NCBI GenBank assembly: GCA_947628555.1 | Contig: CANRAI010000015.1 | Span: forward strand, 1-17,220 | DNA from: an uncultured Clostridia bacterium | GTDB lineage: Bacteria; Bacillota; Clostridia; Christensenellales; Borkfalkiaceae | Direction: 5' to 3' | DNA: 17,220 nucleotides | Shown: positions 5,070-12,352 of the stretch, piece by piece | Layout of the letters: every line of letters begins with the position of its first letter | Position numbering within the stretch: the stretch's first letter is position 1 | Program-made: the position numbers and the translations under genes | Notes under the pieces: model-generated | Databases searched by the model: none | Seen by the model: only the letters and a program-made list of their open reading frames with translations | What the model was told of the DNA's origin: nothing

Positions 5070-7322
5070 TTACTTGTCGGTATCGTCCTCATAGACGTTT
5101 ACGTTCTTGTCGTCGGTGGTATCCACCTTTATCCTGCGGCTTGAATTTGCAGGCTGTACGCTCTTACGCGACTTGCGTATTATGAATACCGCAAGCAGAA
5201 TTGCGCCGCCTATCACCAAAATTCCCGCAAGGCACATACCTATAATAAAGAACACGCGCGCAACGGTGTTTAAGCCGTCCCACCAGCTTGTCTCCTCCTT
5301 TACGGGCCACGATTGGAGATATTCCGATCTGAAACCGTCGCGAATCGCCGTAGCGTCCTCTGCGGTCATTTCGCCCAAAGTCGAATAGTAATAGTCGCGG
5401 CGGTTTGCATAGACGTTCTTTCCGTTGACCTTTCTTGTCGCCGTGTAATCCGCCCAGTCGTTATCCGCTGTGGGGTTCAGAAAATCGGCGAGTTTTTCCA
5501 ACGTGGCTTTGGAATAGACGGGGTCGTCGTCCTTTTCAAGCTCCCCATTGCAGGCTACGGCAAGTTCGTCCACATAAGCCTTGTCGGCGGTGTAGAAAAG
5601 ATATTTTGCCGCGTTGGAAAGATTTGCGTAAATTTCCGCGTCGTATTTTGCGCTGTCCGCGTAGCCCGCGATTATTCCGTCGCTGCCCGCCGCGCCGTCG
5701 TAAAGTTTGTTCAGTTCGTCAAGCTGCGCGTTGGTCATCAGCCCGCCGTTCTCTTGTTTAAGGTTGAACGCCATTATATAGTTATAAGACGTCATTTTAT
5801 CCGTTTCGGAAGCAAAAAGAATGCTTCCGTCGATAAATTCTGGCGCGTACCAGCTTGAAGAAGAATCGAGGTCGAGTATTTTCACAGCGGTGTATTCGCC
5901 GACAACGTCGTCGGCGTGCATACCGTCGTAATCGCCCCAGCTGCCCGAATAGTTAATGCGGTAGAACGTATAGCCGTTGCCGCCCGTAAGCGAATAGTAA
6001 AGATATTTGTTTTCCGTATCCACTTTAAGCATTGTGGCGGTGCCGCTGCCTACTATTCTGTAATAAGTTTTATTGTTGATATTTGCCGAAAGCTTGCCGT
6101 TATCGACATAGTTTATGGCAATACCGCCGCCGCTTTCGGCTATAAGAACGGCTTCCAGCCCGCCGTCGGCGCCGAAGATATATTTATATGAATCCGCGTT
6201 GCTTCCGTTGTTGAGAATTTGGGCTTCGCCCTGTACGGGGTTGTCCGTTACGGGATTCCAGCTTGCGCCAACGTCGCTGTCTTTCAGGGAATAAAGGTAT
6301 GCCGCCGAATTCTGGGTGGTGTGGCGCGTATAGAACAGCGTGCCGTTTAGGTAAGTTTCAAGCGTGTAGGTATAAATCAAATCGTTTTTGACCGATTCGT
6401 CGTCGGGCAAATAGTTGAAAGGCGTCTTTTCTGTCGTCTTTCCGCCCACGCCGTCAAACACAAGGTCGCCGCAGTTTATATAGCGGTTGGTTTCTTCATC
6501 CCACCAAAGAAGTTTGCTTGTGTCGTATTCCTTGGGAGTAGAAGCATCCGCACGAACCCTGTAAACCTGATTATAAGATTCGGTTGCGCCCGTTGCAAAG
6601 CTCGATACGCCCATCGTATAGTAAACCATGGGATTAGTTTTATCTTCCGCGTCGAAAAGATATGCGGATATGTTATAGGCAAGAAGCACGTCCTCGCCCG
6701 TGGAAGTGTTTACGGAATGTAAGTTGGTTACGCCCGAACTCTCCCCGAACATAGTTTCGCTCGTTGCGACGTAAAGGAGATATACCACGTCGCCGACTTC
6801 TACAAAACGGAAATCGTAGGTCGTAGAGGGGAAAGTGACGAAAGCGTCCTTCATGGATTCCGTGCCGTCGAGCTTGGTGCGCTTCAATTCGAGTTTGGAG
6901 TTCTGGACGACGCCGTCCGAATTTCTCGCCGTGGATGGCGTGGAATAATAGATATAGTCGCCGTAAACGAAAATACCCGAATTGTAGTTGCCCGAATAAG
7001 CTATCTGCGGAACGACCGTCTGCACCGACGTGTAGTTGCGGGCGTTCAAATCGGACTTTGAAATGCGCTTTATCGCGCCCTTGTCGGGAGTGCCGTAGGC
7101 GTTGTCCGCGGTGTTGGAAGCGACGCCGTTCACGAAATAGACGTAATCGCCCTTTTCAACCGCAAAACCGCCGTTGGATACGGCTTGGGAATCGGTAAAA
7201 ATTCCGTTACCGCCGAGCTGTGTGCTGTTGTGGTATGGCGAACAACCCGCCGTAGCGGTTATGCCGAGGGCTACAACCGAAGCGAGAGTCGCGCATATAA
7301 TTTTAGTGACAGGTTTTTTCAT
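5070..7322 (-). CDS. Large surface lipoprotein with propeller-like ectodomain and C-terminal membrane helix
   Basis: 750 residues. A signal peptide (K-rich start, hydrophobic core ATLASVVALGITA) ends in TATAGC, a lipobox-like site with C27 as the probable lipidated residue. The Thr at -3 is atypical. The ectodomain holds repeated short motifs of the type GDYVYFVNG, GDYIYYSTP, GDVVYLLYV and KYLYYSLTGGNGYTFYRI. These resemble DUF5050/propeller-type extracellular proteins that report residue strings such as YxxDG; a beta-propeller fold is inferred. After a helical region (about 555-685) comes a second membrane anchor at about 687-715 and a basic then acidic 35-residue cytoplasmic tail. A chain fixed to the membrane at both ends is unusual. 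Monocistronic, with promoter 7373-7401, GGAG about 12 nt before the ATG, and terminator 5028-5058. No enzyme motif seen; ligand or role unknown. Confidence 0.85.
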   Translation of the reverse strand: MKKPVTKIICATLASVVALGITATAGCSPYHNSTQLGGNGIFTDSQAVSNGGFAVEKGDYVYFVNGVASNTADNAYGTPDKGAIKRISKSDLNARNYTSVQTVVPQIAYSGNYNSGIFVYGDYIYYSTPSTARNSDGVVQNSKLELKRTKLDGTESMKDAFVTFPSTTYDFRFVEVGDVVYLLYVATSETMFGESSGVTNLHSVNTSTGEDVLLAYNISAYLFDAEDKTNPMVYYTMGVSSFATGATESYNQVYRVRADASTPKEYDTSKLLWWDEETNRYINCGDLVFDGVGGKTTEKTPFNYLPDDESVKNDLIYTYTLETYLNGTLFYTRHTTQNSAAYLYSLKDSDVGASWNPVTDNPVQGEAQILNNGSNADSYKYIFGADGGLEAVLIAESGGGIAINYVDNGKLSANINNKTYYRIVGSGTATMLKVDTENKYLYYSLTGGNGYTFYRINYSGSWGDYDGMHADDVVGEYTAVKILDLDSSSSWYAPEFIDGSILFASETDKMTSYNYIMAFNLKQENGGLMTNAQLDELNKLYDGAAGSDGIIAGYADSAKYDAEIYANLSNAAKYLFYTADKAYVDELAVACNGELEKDDDPVYSKATLEKLADFLNPTADNDWADYTATRKVNGKNVYANRRDYYYSTLGEMTAEDATAIRDGFRSEYLQSWPVKEETSWWDGLNTVARVFFIIGMCLAGILVIGGAILLAVFIIRKSRKSVQPANSSRRIKVDTTDDKNVNVYEDDTDK

Positions 7323-7372
7323 TATAAATAAATCTCCGCAAGAGAAACAAAATTACATTTTCAGCATTTTTT

Positions 7373-7401
7373 ATTATACACTAATCGATATTTTTAAGCA
7401 A
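7373..7401 (-). promoter_or_regulatory. Sigma-A promoter of the lipoprotein gene
   Basis: Minus strand TTGCTT (7396-7401), 17-bp spacer, perfect TATAAT (7373-7378). Expected start near 7366, leader about 44 nt. The same TTGCTT -35 appears before the phosphofructokinase gene. Confidence 0.65.
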
Positions 7402-7449
7402 TAAATTTAACTTGGTTTTGACAAAAAAAGTTTAAAAGGAGTGTAGTTA

Positions 7450-7749
7450 TTGGAAAAATTTGCGCTTTTGAATTTACTTAAAGCCATAGACGGTCTGAAA
7501 AACGGGCAACCGTCGCAAAACGTCAGCTCTCCGCCGCCTTCTTTTGCGGCTTCCGAGCCCGCACAAAATTCCCCGCCCGGCGGCACTTCCGCCGCTCCGT
7601 CCGCCCTTTCTTCCGCCCCTTTCCCCGCCGCTCCGTCCGCCGCAGACGCCTCCGGATACAATCCGGGAGAAAAGCAGATGCCCAACATCATGTATGAAAC
7701 GCTTGTGCGGCATGAGCAGATAAGTTACAGAATAAAAAACAAAAGATAG
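7450..7749 (+). CDS. Small Pro/Ala/Ser-rich protein with TTG start; function unknown
   Basis: 99 residues read from a TTG codon, supported by an AAAAGGAG ribosome site 8 nt upstream (7434-7441). The N-terminal helix (EKFALLNLLKAIDGLKNGQ) and the C-terminal segment (PNIMYETLVRHEQISYRIK) look structured; the middle (about 21-68) is low-complexity Pro/Ala/Ser. No signal peptide or membrane helix. The gene is divergent from the lipoprotein gene and convergent to the phosphofructokinase gene. A perfect TTGACA lies just upstream (7418-7423) but no -10 at a proper distance, so the promoter is unresolved. The helix-linker-helix plan suggests a small scaffold or adaptor, but that is a guess. Coding status is supported by the ribosome site and the downstream hairpin. 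Confidence 0.7.
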   Translation: MEKFALLNLLKAIDGLKNGQPSQNVSSPPPSFAASEPAQNSPPGGTSAAPSALSSAPFPAAPSAADASGYNPGEKQMPNIMYETLVRHEQISYRIKNKR

Positions 7750-7773
7750 CCGCGGCGCTTTAAGCGCCGCGGC
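7749..7773. terminator. GC-rich hairpin between convergent genes
   Basis: A 12-bp perfect inverted repeat GCCGCGGCGCTT around one T, starting at the last base of the plus-strand stop codon and 12 bp from the phosphofructokinase stop. The T-runs are poor (plus: CAAATTGTTTT; minus: TATCTTTTGTTTTTT), so it is a plausible two-way terminator with better support on the minus strand. Confidence 0.65.
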
Positions 7774-7784
7774 GGCAAATTGTT

Positions 7785-9023
7785 TTAATTATGCCTCGGT
7801 CCGACTTGCAGACGGATATGTCTGGGAAGGCCGTTTACCCAAAGCGGGGTTATTTCCGCCTGGATAAGCGGATATATGTAATGGATAAGCTCGTTCGTAA
7901 CGTATGTTCCGTCCTCGGTAATCCACTCGGCGGGCACTTTCTTTTCGACGTTTGCTATAAAATGAACGTCGGCGGGCTCCGTTATGCACATATACGGGTC
8001 GTCCGAAATTCTCTTTAAGGTTATAACTTCCCCGTTATGCCCTTCGAAAGCCGCTTTTACTGCCGCGCCGCCCACGTTGTAGGCTTCGGTAACGTCAACG
8101 CGCGACTGGATATGCGAAGCGCAACGCTGCAACGAGGACAATTCGATTGCCCTTGTTTTAACTCCGAATTTCTTTGCCACCTCGCCCGCAAGATAGCGCG
8201 CCGTGCCCGCGAGCTGCTTGTGCCCGAACGCGTCTACATAATCGACGTGGTCGGATAATTCGCACACGTACCTGCCGTCCTTGACCTTTATGCCCTCGGA
8301 AGCGGCTATTACGACGGAACGCCCCTCTTTCAGAAGCGCGCCGACTTTATCGAGGAATTTATTGGGTTCAAATACGACTTCGGGCAGGTAAATTGCGTCA
8401 ACGCCCTCGCAGTCCTCGCCCTTGGCAAGCGCCGTGGCGGCTGTAAGCCAGCCGGCATTGCGCCCCATAACCTCTATTACCGAAACGACGGGATAATCGT
8501 AAACGAGACCGTCGCGGATAATCTCCTTTGTGGTCGCGGCAATGTATTTTGCGGCGCTGCCGAAACCGGGAGTATGGTCGGTCACGGCAAGGTCGTTGTC
8601 TATTGTTTTGGGAACGCCCATAAACCTTATGGGGCTTTTTATTTTTGTGCCGTAGTCTGTAAGTTTTTTGATAGTATCCATCGAGTCGTTGCCGCCGATA
8701 TAGAAAAACGCGTAGATTTCAAGCTCGGTCAGGATATTGAAAATTTTCTCATAGACGGCTTCGTTCCCCTCCAAATCGGGAAGTTTATAGCGGCAGGAGC
8801 CGAGAAACGAGGAAGGCGTTCTCTTCAAAAGGTCGTTGTCGAGGTCGTTTTTGAACCGCTGGGAAAGATCGACGATATCCCTGTCCAGAAGCCCCTTTAT
8901 GCCGTGAACCATTCCGAACACGCTGTCCGCGCCCCTGTCCTTAGCCGTTTTGAATACTCCCAAAAGGCTTGAATTTATTACCGCCGTGGGTCCGCCAGAC
9001 TGACCGACTATAACGTTTTTCAT
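7785..9023 (-). CDS. pfp: 6-phosphofructokinase, probably pyrophosphate-dependent (PFP type)
   Basis: 412 residues, the length of PPi-type or clade-III phosphofructokinases (ATP enzymes of the Pfk A type have about 320). It catalyses the fructose-6-phosphate to fructose-1,6-bisphosphate step of glycolysis in the cytosol. The N-terminal GQSGGPTAVIN loop, GGNDS (110-114), PKTIDND (138-144) and EVMGRNAGWL (about 184-193) are present. The donor-site motif is GGNDS: the second Asp of the PPi-type GGDDS, at the position that is Gly in ATP enzymes, is kept, while the preceding metal-binding Asp is Asn. The retained Asp and the lysine of PKTIDND argue for PPi use, but this is inference. Ribosome site AGGGGGA about 8 nt before the ATG. 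Own promoter at 9083-9110. Confidence 0.88.
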   Translation of the reverse strand: MKNVIVGQSGGPTAVINSSLLGVFKTAKDRGADSVFGMVHGIKGLLDRDIVDLSQRFKNDLDNDLLKRTPSSFLGSCRYKLPDLEGNEAVYEKIFNILTELEIYAFFYIGGNDSMDTIKKLTDYGTKIKSPIRFMGVPKTIDNDLAVTDHTPGFGSAAKYIAATTKEIIRDGLVYDYPVVSVIEVMGRNAGWLTAATALAKGEDCEGVDAIYLPEVVFEPNKFLDKVGALLKEGRSVVIAASEGIKVKDGRYVCELSDHVDYVDAFGHKQLAGTARYLAGEVAKKFGVKTRAIELSSLQRCASHIQSRVDVTEAYNVGGAAVKAAFEGHNGEVITLKRISDDPYMCITEPADVHFIANVEKKVPAEWITEDGTYVTNELIHYIYPLIQAEITPLWVNGLPRHIRLQVGPRHN

Positions 9024-9082
9024 TGAGATTTCCCCCTAAATTCCAAAAATAATTCTACGGATAGACGCACCGTACTTATTAT

Positions 9083-9110
9083 ATTGTATCATAAAAAACT
9101 CAAAAAGCAA
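9083..9110 (-). promoter_or_regulatory. Sigma-A promoter of the phosphofructokinase gene
   Basis: Minus strand TTGCTT (9105-9110), 16-bp spacer, extended -10 TGATACAAT with TACAAT at 9083-9088. Expected start near 9076, leader about 53 nt. An overlapping TATAAT two to five bases further downstream could shift the -10. Confidence 0.6.
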
Positions 9111-9322
9111 TATACAAATAAAAATTTTTGTCGCTTTTTTGCGGCGACCTTTTATTGAACCTGCTGGCAGGAAGCCTATGCTAACGAACAGAACGCAGTT
9201 ATTTATAGCAGTTATTTATAGCGGAACGCATTTAAATTTTAGGTAAATAGAAGGTCTGCGAATTCAAACGCATCTATAAAACGCGTATTTTAACGACTAT
9301 TAAATGATTCAACGCAAAAAAA
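9111..9322. other. Intergenic region with a weak hairpin and a 13-bp tandem repeat
   Basis: No gene was found here. It holds a 5-bp hairpin GTCGC / GCGAC (9130-9148) and two tandem copies of GCAGTTATTTATA (9195-9207 and 9208-9220), flanked by direct copies of GAACGCA (9191-9197 and 9224-9230). A TGCG-N8-CGCA segment near 9257-9272 resembles a T-arm but no tRNA surrounds it. Confidence 0.6.
9195..9220. repeat. Tandem 13-bp duplication
   Basis: Two identical adjacent copies of GCAGTTATTTATA in the gap between the phosphofructokinase promoter and rpsI. Probably a replication-slippage product; no function seen. Confidence 0.8.
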
Positions 9323-9349
9323 TTGGCTTGCCTGACAAAGGCAAGCCAA
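9315..9349 (-). terminator. Intrinsic terminator of the rplM-rpsI operon
   Basis: 10-bp stem TTGGCTTGCC (9323-9332) / GGCAAGCCAA (9340-9349) with a 7-nt loop, ending on the minus strand in T8. It starts about 10 bp after the rpsI stop. A T-run also follows on the plus strand, so it may work both ways. Confidence 0.88.
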
Positions 9350-9359
9350 ATTCTTTTTT

Positions 9360-9773
9360 TTATCTCTTTGAGAACTGGGGTGCACGGCGCGCTTTTTTCA
9401 AGCCGTACTTCTTTCTTTCCTTGACGCGGGGGTCGCGGGTAAGGAAGCCTTCTTTTTTAAGTGCGGGACGGCAGCCCTCCTCCGCTTGGAGCAATGCCCT
9501 TGCCACGCCGAGACGGATAGCTTCCGCCTGACCTGTAAAGCCGCCGCCATAGACGTTTACCAAAACGTCGTACTTGGCTTCCGCGCCCAAAAGCACGAGA
9601 GGCTGCTTAACCTTGTACTGCAAAACCGATTGAGGGAAATAGTCCTCGAAAGCCCTTTCATTTATCTTTATAACGCCTGTTCCTGCGGGAATAAGGCGGA
9701 CGCGTGCTATCGCCTTCTTTCTTCTGCCTGTTCCCCAGAATTGAAGCTTTTTCTTTATATTAGTTTTAGCCAT
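9360..9773 (-). CDS. rpsI: Small-subunit ribosomal protein uS9
   Basis: 137 residues, a basic 30S head protein whose C-terminal tail reaches the tRNA P site. It has the family start FWGTGRRKKAIARVRL, the NVYGGGFTGQAEAIRLGVARAL core and the diagnostic basic C-terminal end (RDPRVKERKKYGLKKARRAPQ, closing in FSKR). It is 21 bp after rplM, with a GAGAGG ribosome site about 10 nt before the ATG, and shares its transcript. This rplM-rpsI pair is near-universal in bacteria. Confidence 0.98.
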   Translation of the reverse strand: MAKTNIKKKLQFWGTGRRKKAIARVRLIPAGTGVIKINERAFEDYFPQSVLQYKVKQPLVLLGAEAKYDVLVNVYGGGFTGQAEAIRLGVARALLQAEEGCRPALKKEGFLTRDPRVKERKKYGLKKARRAPQFSKR

Positions 9774-9794
9774 AATTAAAGGACCTCTCTCACC

Positions 9795-10226
9795 TTAAAA
9801 TAATTTGAGTTCTTCGGGCTTCTGCGCCGCATGATTGTGTTCCGCGCCCTTGTAAACTTTAAGCTTTTTAATCATATCTCTGCCAAGCGAATTTTTGGGA
9901 AGCATACCGCGCACGGCTTCGTACACTGCCAAATCGCTTTTTTCGGCAAGCATCTTTTTATAGGATACTTCCTTCAAGCCGCCGATATAGCCCGTGTGGT
10001 ATCTGTAATATTTATCGGTAAGCTTTTTGCCCGTTAAAACCACTTTATCGCAGTTTACGACAATGACGAAATCACCCGTATCGACGTTGGGCGTGAAAAT
10101 AGGCTTGTTTTTGCCGCGAAGTATGGCGGCAACTTTGGAAGCCAGTCTGCCGAGGGGAACGCCGGCGGCGTCAACGACGTACCACTTTCTATCTATTGCC
10201 TCCGCCTTTGCCATGTAGGTTTTCAT
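9795..10226 (-). CDS. rplM: Large-subunit ribosomal protein uL13
   Basis: 143 residues, the usual length. Early-assembly 50S protein. The family signatures are all present: RKWYVVDAAGVPLGRLAS near the start, GDFVIVVNCDKVVLTGKK in the middle and AVRGMLPKNSLGRDMIKKLKVY toward the end. The start codon follows an AAGGAG ribosome site by 6-7 nt. First gene of the operon with rpsI; promoter 10291-10319 and a hairpin leader precede it. Confidence 0.98.
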   Translation of the reverse strand: MKTYMAKAEAIDRKWYVVDAAGVPLGRLASKVAAILRGKNKPIFTPNVDTGDFVIVVNCDKVVLTGKKLTDKYYRYHTGYIGGLKEVSYKKMLAEKSDLAVYEAVRGMLPKNSLGRDMIKKLKVYKGAEHNHAAQKPEELKLF

Positions 10227-10232
10227 TTTCTA

Positions 10233-10284
10233 CTCCTTAAAAATGCCGTTTTCAACGGCTTTTCCTATCTCAATGTTACAATGT
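10233..10284 (-). promoter_or_regulatory. Short rplM leader with hairpin next to the ribosome site
   Basis: The predicted leader is about 58 nt. It holds a 6-bp hairpin GCCGTT-GAA-AACGGC (10245-10259), followed by ATTTTT and directly by the AAGGAG ribosome site (10233-10238). It also contains an upstream TTACATTGTAA palindrome near 10276-10286. L13 is known to have an autoregulatory leader in Bacillota, and a hairpin beside the ribosome site could serve that purpose or work as an attenuator. I cannot match it to the published consensus by eye. Confidence 0.4.
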
Positions 10285-10290
10285 AAGCCT

Positions 10291-10319
10291 ATTTTATTAT
10301 GAAATTTAATATCTGTCAA
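10291..10319 (-). promoter_or_regulatory. Strong sigma-A promoter of rplM-rpsI
   Basis: Minus strand TTGACA (10314-10319), 17-bp spacer, TAAAAT (10291-10296); 11 of 12 consensus positions. Expected start near 10284. Confidence 0.85.
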
Positions 10320-10536
10320 GCTGTTTTGAGTTTGGTTTACAAAGTTTTTTAAAAATTTGTATTAAATTTATCCCGCCCGTATTTCGGGCGTTTTCGGGCT
10401 TTTTCCCCCGGTTTCCGCGGGCTTTACGCCCTTTAATATATATGGTATATATAAGCCGTTCGGCCCGCAAACCCGCGGAGGACGGATTTCTTCCGCCGCC
10501 CGTATAGTTTAACGGAATTTGGCGCAAATCCCCCTT
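10320..10536. other. GC-rich intergenic region with several small inverted repeats
   Basis: Between the alaS stop and the rplM promoter. It holds CGCCCG-TATTT-CGGGCG (10374-10390), a 7-bp AT palindrome ATATATA-TGG-TATATAT (10436-10452), and several further GGGC/GCCC pairs. None has a good T-run on the minus strand, so the terminator of the cysS-alaS operon is not clear. A 73-residue open frame on the minus strand here has no family look and runs into the rplM promoter; I do not call it a gene. Confidence 0.55.
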
Positions 10537-12342
10537 TCAGCGGGGTTCAAGCACCGCCTTTATGCGCTTTATGCCTGCGGATACGTTCTCCTGCTTGGCT
10601 ATTTTGAAAACGCCCAGCTCTCCCGTGCTTTTCGCGTGCGGACCGCCGCATATTTCCTTTGAAAACTCGCCTATTGTATAAGTTTTAACCCTTTCGCCGT
10701 ATTTGTTTTCGAAAAGCCCCGTAAAGCCCTGCGCCTTCGCCTCGTCAAGGGACATCTCTTTCATTACGACAGGAACGTTAAGGGCGATTTGCTCGTTTAC
10801 AAGCCTTTCCACCTCCGCCACTTCTTCGGGCGTCAGCTTGCGGGGGAAATTGAAGTCGAAGCGCAATCTTTCCTCCGTAATGTTGCTGCCTTTCTGTTCC
10901 ACGTCGGGCGAACATACTATTTTCAGCGCCGCGTGCAAAAGGTGCGTAGCGGTGTGAAGCCTTGTAGTTTCCTCTTTATGGTCTGCAAGCCCGCAGGCAA
11001 ATTTCTGCTCGCTGCCGGCGCGGCTTTTTTCCTGATGCTCGGCATAAGCTGCGGAATAGCCTTTTACGTCAACGGTAAATCCCCTTTCGCGCGCCATTTC
11101 GCCCGTAATTTCAACGGGGAAACCGTAAGTGTCGTACAAATGGAAAGCGGTTAATCCGTCGATTTCGCCGCCAGCGGGAAGATTTGCGGTTGTTTTTTCA
11201 AATTCGCGCAAGCCCTGTTGGAGAGTTTTGGAGAATTTCAGCTCCTCCTTTTCAAGTTCTTCCTCTATTCGCGCGCGGTTTTGCGCAAGTTCGGGATAGA
11301 CGGGCGAATACTTTTCGATAACCGTCAGGGCGACTTCCTTCAACGAACCCTGCGGAAGCCCTATGTTCCTGCCGAAGCGCACCGCCCGACGGATAATTCT
11401 GCGCAGAATATAGCCCTGGTCGGTGTTGGAGGGAACTACCCCTTTCGGGTCGCCCAACATGAAGGTCGCGGTGCGGATATGGTCCAGAACCACGCGGAAA
11501 GCGCGGGTAACTTCGCCGCCCTCCGAATATTTTTTCCCCGTAAGGGATTCTATCTTCTCTATGGTTTTTTCGAACACGTCCGTTTCATAGACGCTGTCTT
11601 TCCCGCAGAGGATACAAAGCGTGCGTTCAAGCCCCATACCAGTATCTACGTTTTTCTGTTTTATCGGCTCGAACTTGCCCTCGGCGTTCTTATTATACTG
11701 CATGAACACGTCGTTCCATATTTCGAGGAAAGTGCCCGCGGGCGCTTTTTCGAAATCGAAAGGTCCCAACTTGTCCGCTTCGGCGCGGTTGCGGATTATA
11801 TGCATTTCCGTATCGGGACCGCAAGGCCCGGTCGTACCCGCAGGTCCCCACCAGTTGCCCGATTTGGGAAGATAAAATATATGGTTCTTTTTAATGCCGC
11901 ACTTTTCCCATATAGCCGCGCTTTCTTCGTCGCGGGGACAGTCGCCGTCGCCAGCAAAACAGGTTACCGCGATATCGTCCGCGGGTATTCCGAGGTATTT
12001 TTCGGAAGTAAGAAATTCAAACGACCAGGGAATCATCTCTTTTTTGAAATAATCGCCGAGCGACCAGTTGCCCAGCATTTCGAAAAAGGTGCAGTGCGAG
12101 GAATCGCCCACCTCGTCTATGTCGCCTGTGCGCACGCACTTCTGCACGTCGCAAAGTCGGTTGCCCGCAGGGTGCTTTTCGCCCAGCAGATAGGGTACGA
12201 GGGGGTGCATGCCCGCCGTCGTAAACAGCACTGTGGGGTCGTTTTCGGGGATAAGCGAAGCCGAAGGAATTACGGCGTGACCCTTTTCCCGAAAGAATTC
12301 CAAAAACATTTCGCGTAAAGTTTCAGATGTAAACCGTTTCAT
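10537..12342 (-). CDS. alaS: Alanyl-tRNA synthetase, short (domain-reduced) form
   Basis: 601 residues against about 870 in the usual bacterial enzyme. Charges tRNA-Ala with alanine. The catalytic core is intact: N-terminal FLEFFREKGHAVIPSASLIP, the motif 2 region TFFEMLGNWSLGDYFK (85-100), motif 3 near GMGLERT (235-241). The tRNA-recognition domain follows (about 250-440). The usual beta-barrel part with the GGQ loop is then missing, and the chain passes straight into the editing domain with zinc ligands H463, H467, C565 and H569 (HTATH, CGGPH; most bacteria have CGGTH). It ends right after IKRIKAVLEPR, so the C-terminal oligomerisation/DHHA1 (C-Ala) domain is absent. This matches a compact AlaRS subfamily rather than a frameshift, since no homology continues downstream. 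Ten bp after cysS, with the ribosome site TAAGG overlapping the cysS stop codon: translational coupling likely. Confidence 0.93.
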   Translation of the reverse strand: MKRFTSETLREMFLEFFREKGHAVIPSASLIPENDPTVLFTTAGMHPLVPYLLGEKHPAGNRLCDVQKCVRTGDIDEVGDSSHCTFFEMLGNWSLGDYFKKEMIPWSFEFLTSEKYLGIPADDIAVTCFAGDGDCPRDEESAAIWEKCGIKKNHIFYLPKSGNWWGPAGTTGPCGPDTEMHIIRNRAEADKLGPFDFEKAPAGTFLEIWNDVFMQYNKNAEGKFEPIKQKNVDTGMGLERTLCILCGKDSVYETDVFEKTIEKIESLTGKKYSEGGEVTRAFRVVLDHIRTATFMLGDPKGVVPSNTDQGYILRRIIRRAVRFGRNIGLPQGSLKEVALTVIEKYSPVYPELAQNRARIEEELEKEELKFSKTLQQGLREFEKTTANLPAGGEIDGLTAFHLYDTYGFPVEITGEMARERGFTVDVKGYSAAYAEHQEKSRAGSEQKFACGLADHKEETTRLHTATHLLHAALKIVCSPDVEQKGSNITEERLRFDFNFPRKLTPEEVAEVERLVNEQIALNVPVVMKEMSLDEAKAQGFTGLFENKYGERVKTYTIGEFSKEICGGPHAKSTGELGVFKIAKQENVSAGIKRIKAVLEPR

Positions 12343-12352
12343 TATATATACC

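Noticed and set aside
7407..7713. Minus-strand frames of 79 and 94 residues opposite the small Pro/Ala-rich gene
   Set aside because: Gly/Arg- or Ala/Gly-rich antisense readings without ribosome sites; the plus frame has an ideal one.
9250..9280. T-arm-like hairpin suggesting a tRNA
   Set aside because: No acceptor stem, anticodon arm or D-arm can be drawn around it.
10306..10527. 73-residue minus-strand frame between alaS and rplM
   Set aside because: No family features, no good ribosome site, and it overlaps the strong rplM promoter and several inverted repeats.
11218..12318. 366-residue plus-strand frame opposite alaS
   Set aside because: Antisense shadow of a well-conserved synthetase gene, with no recognisable domain.
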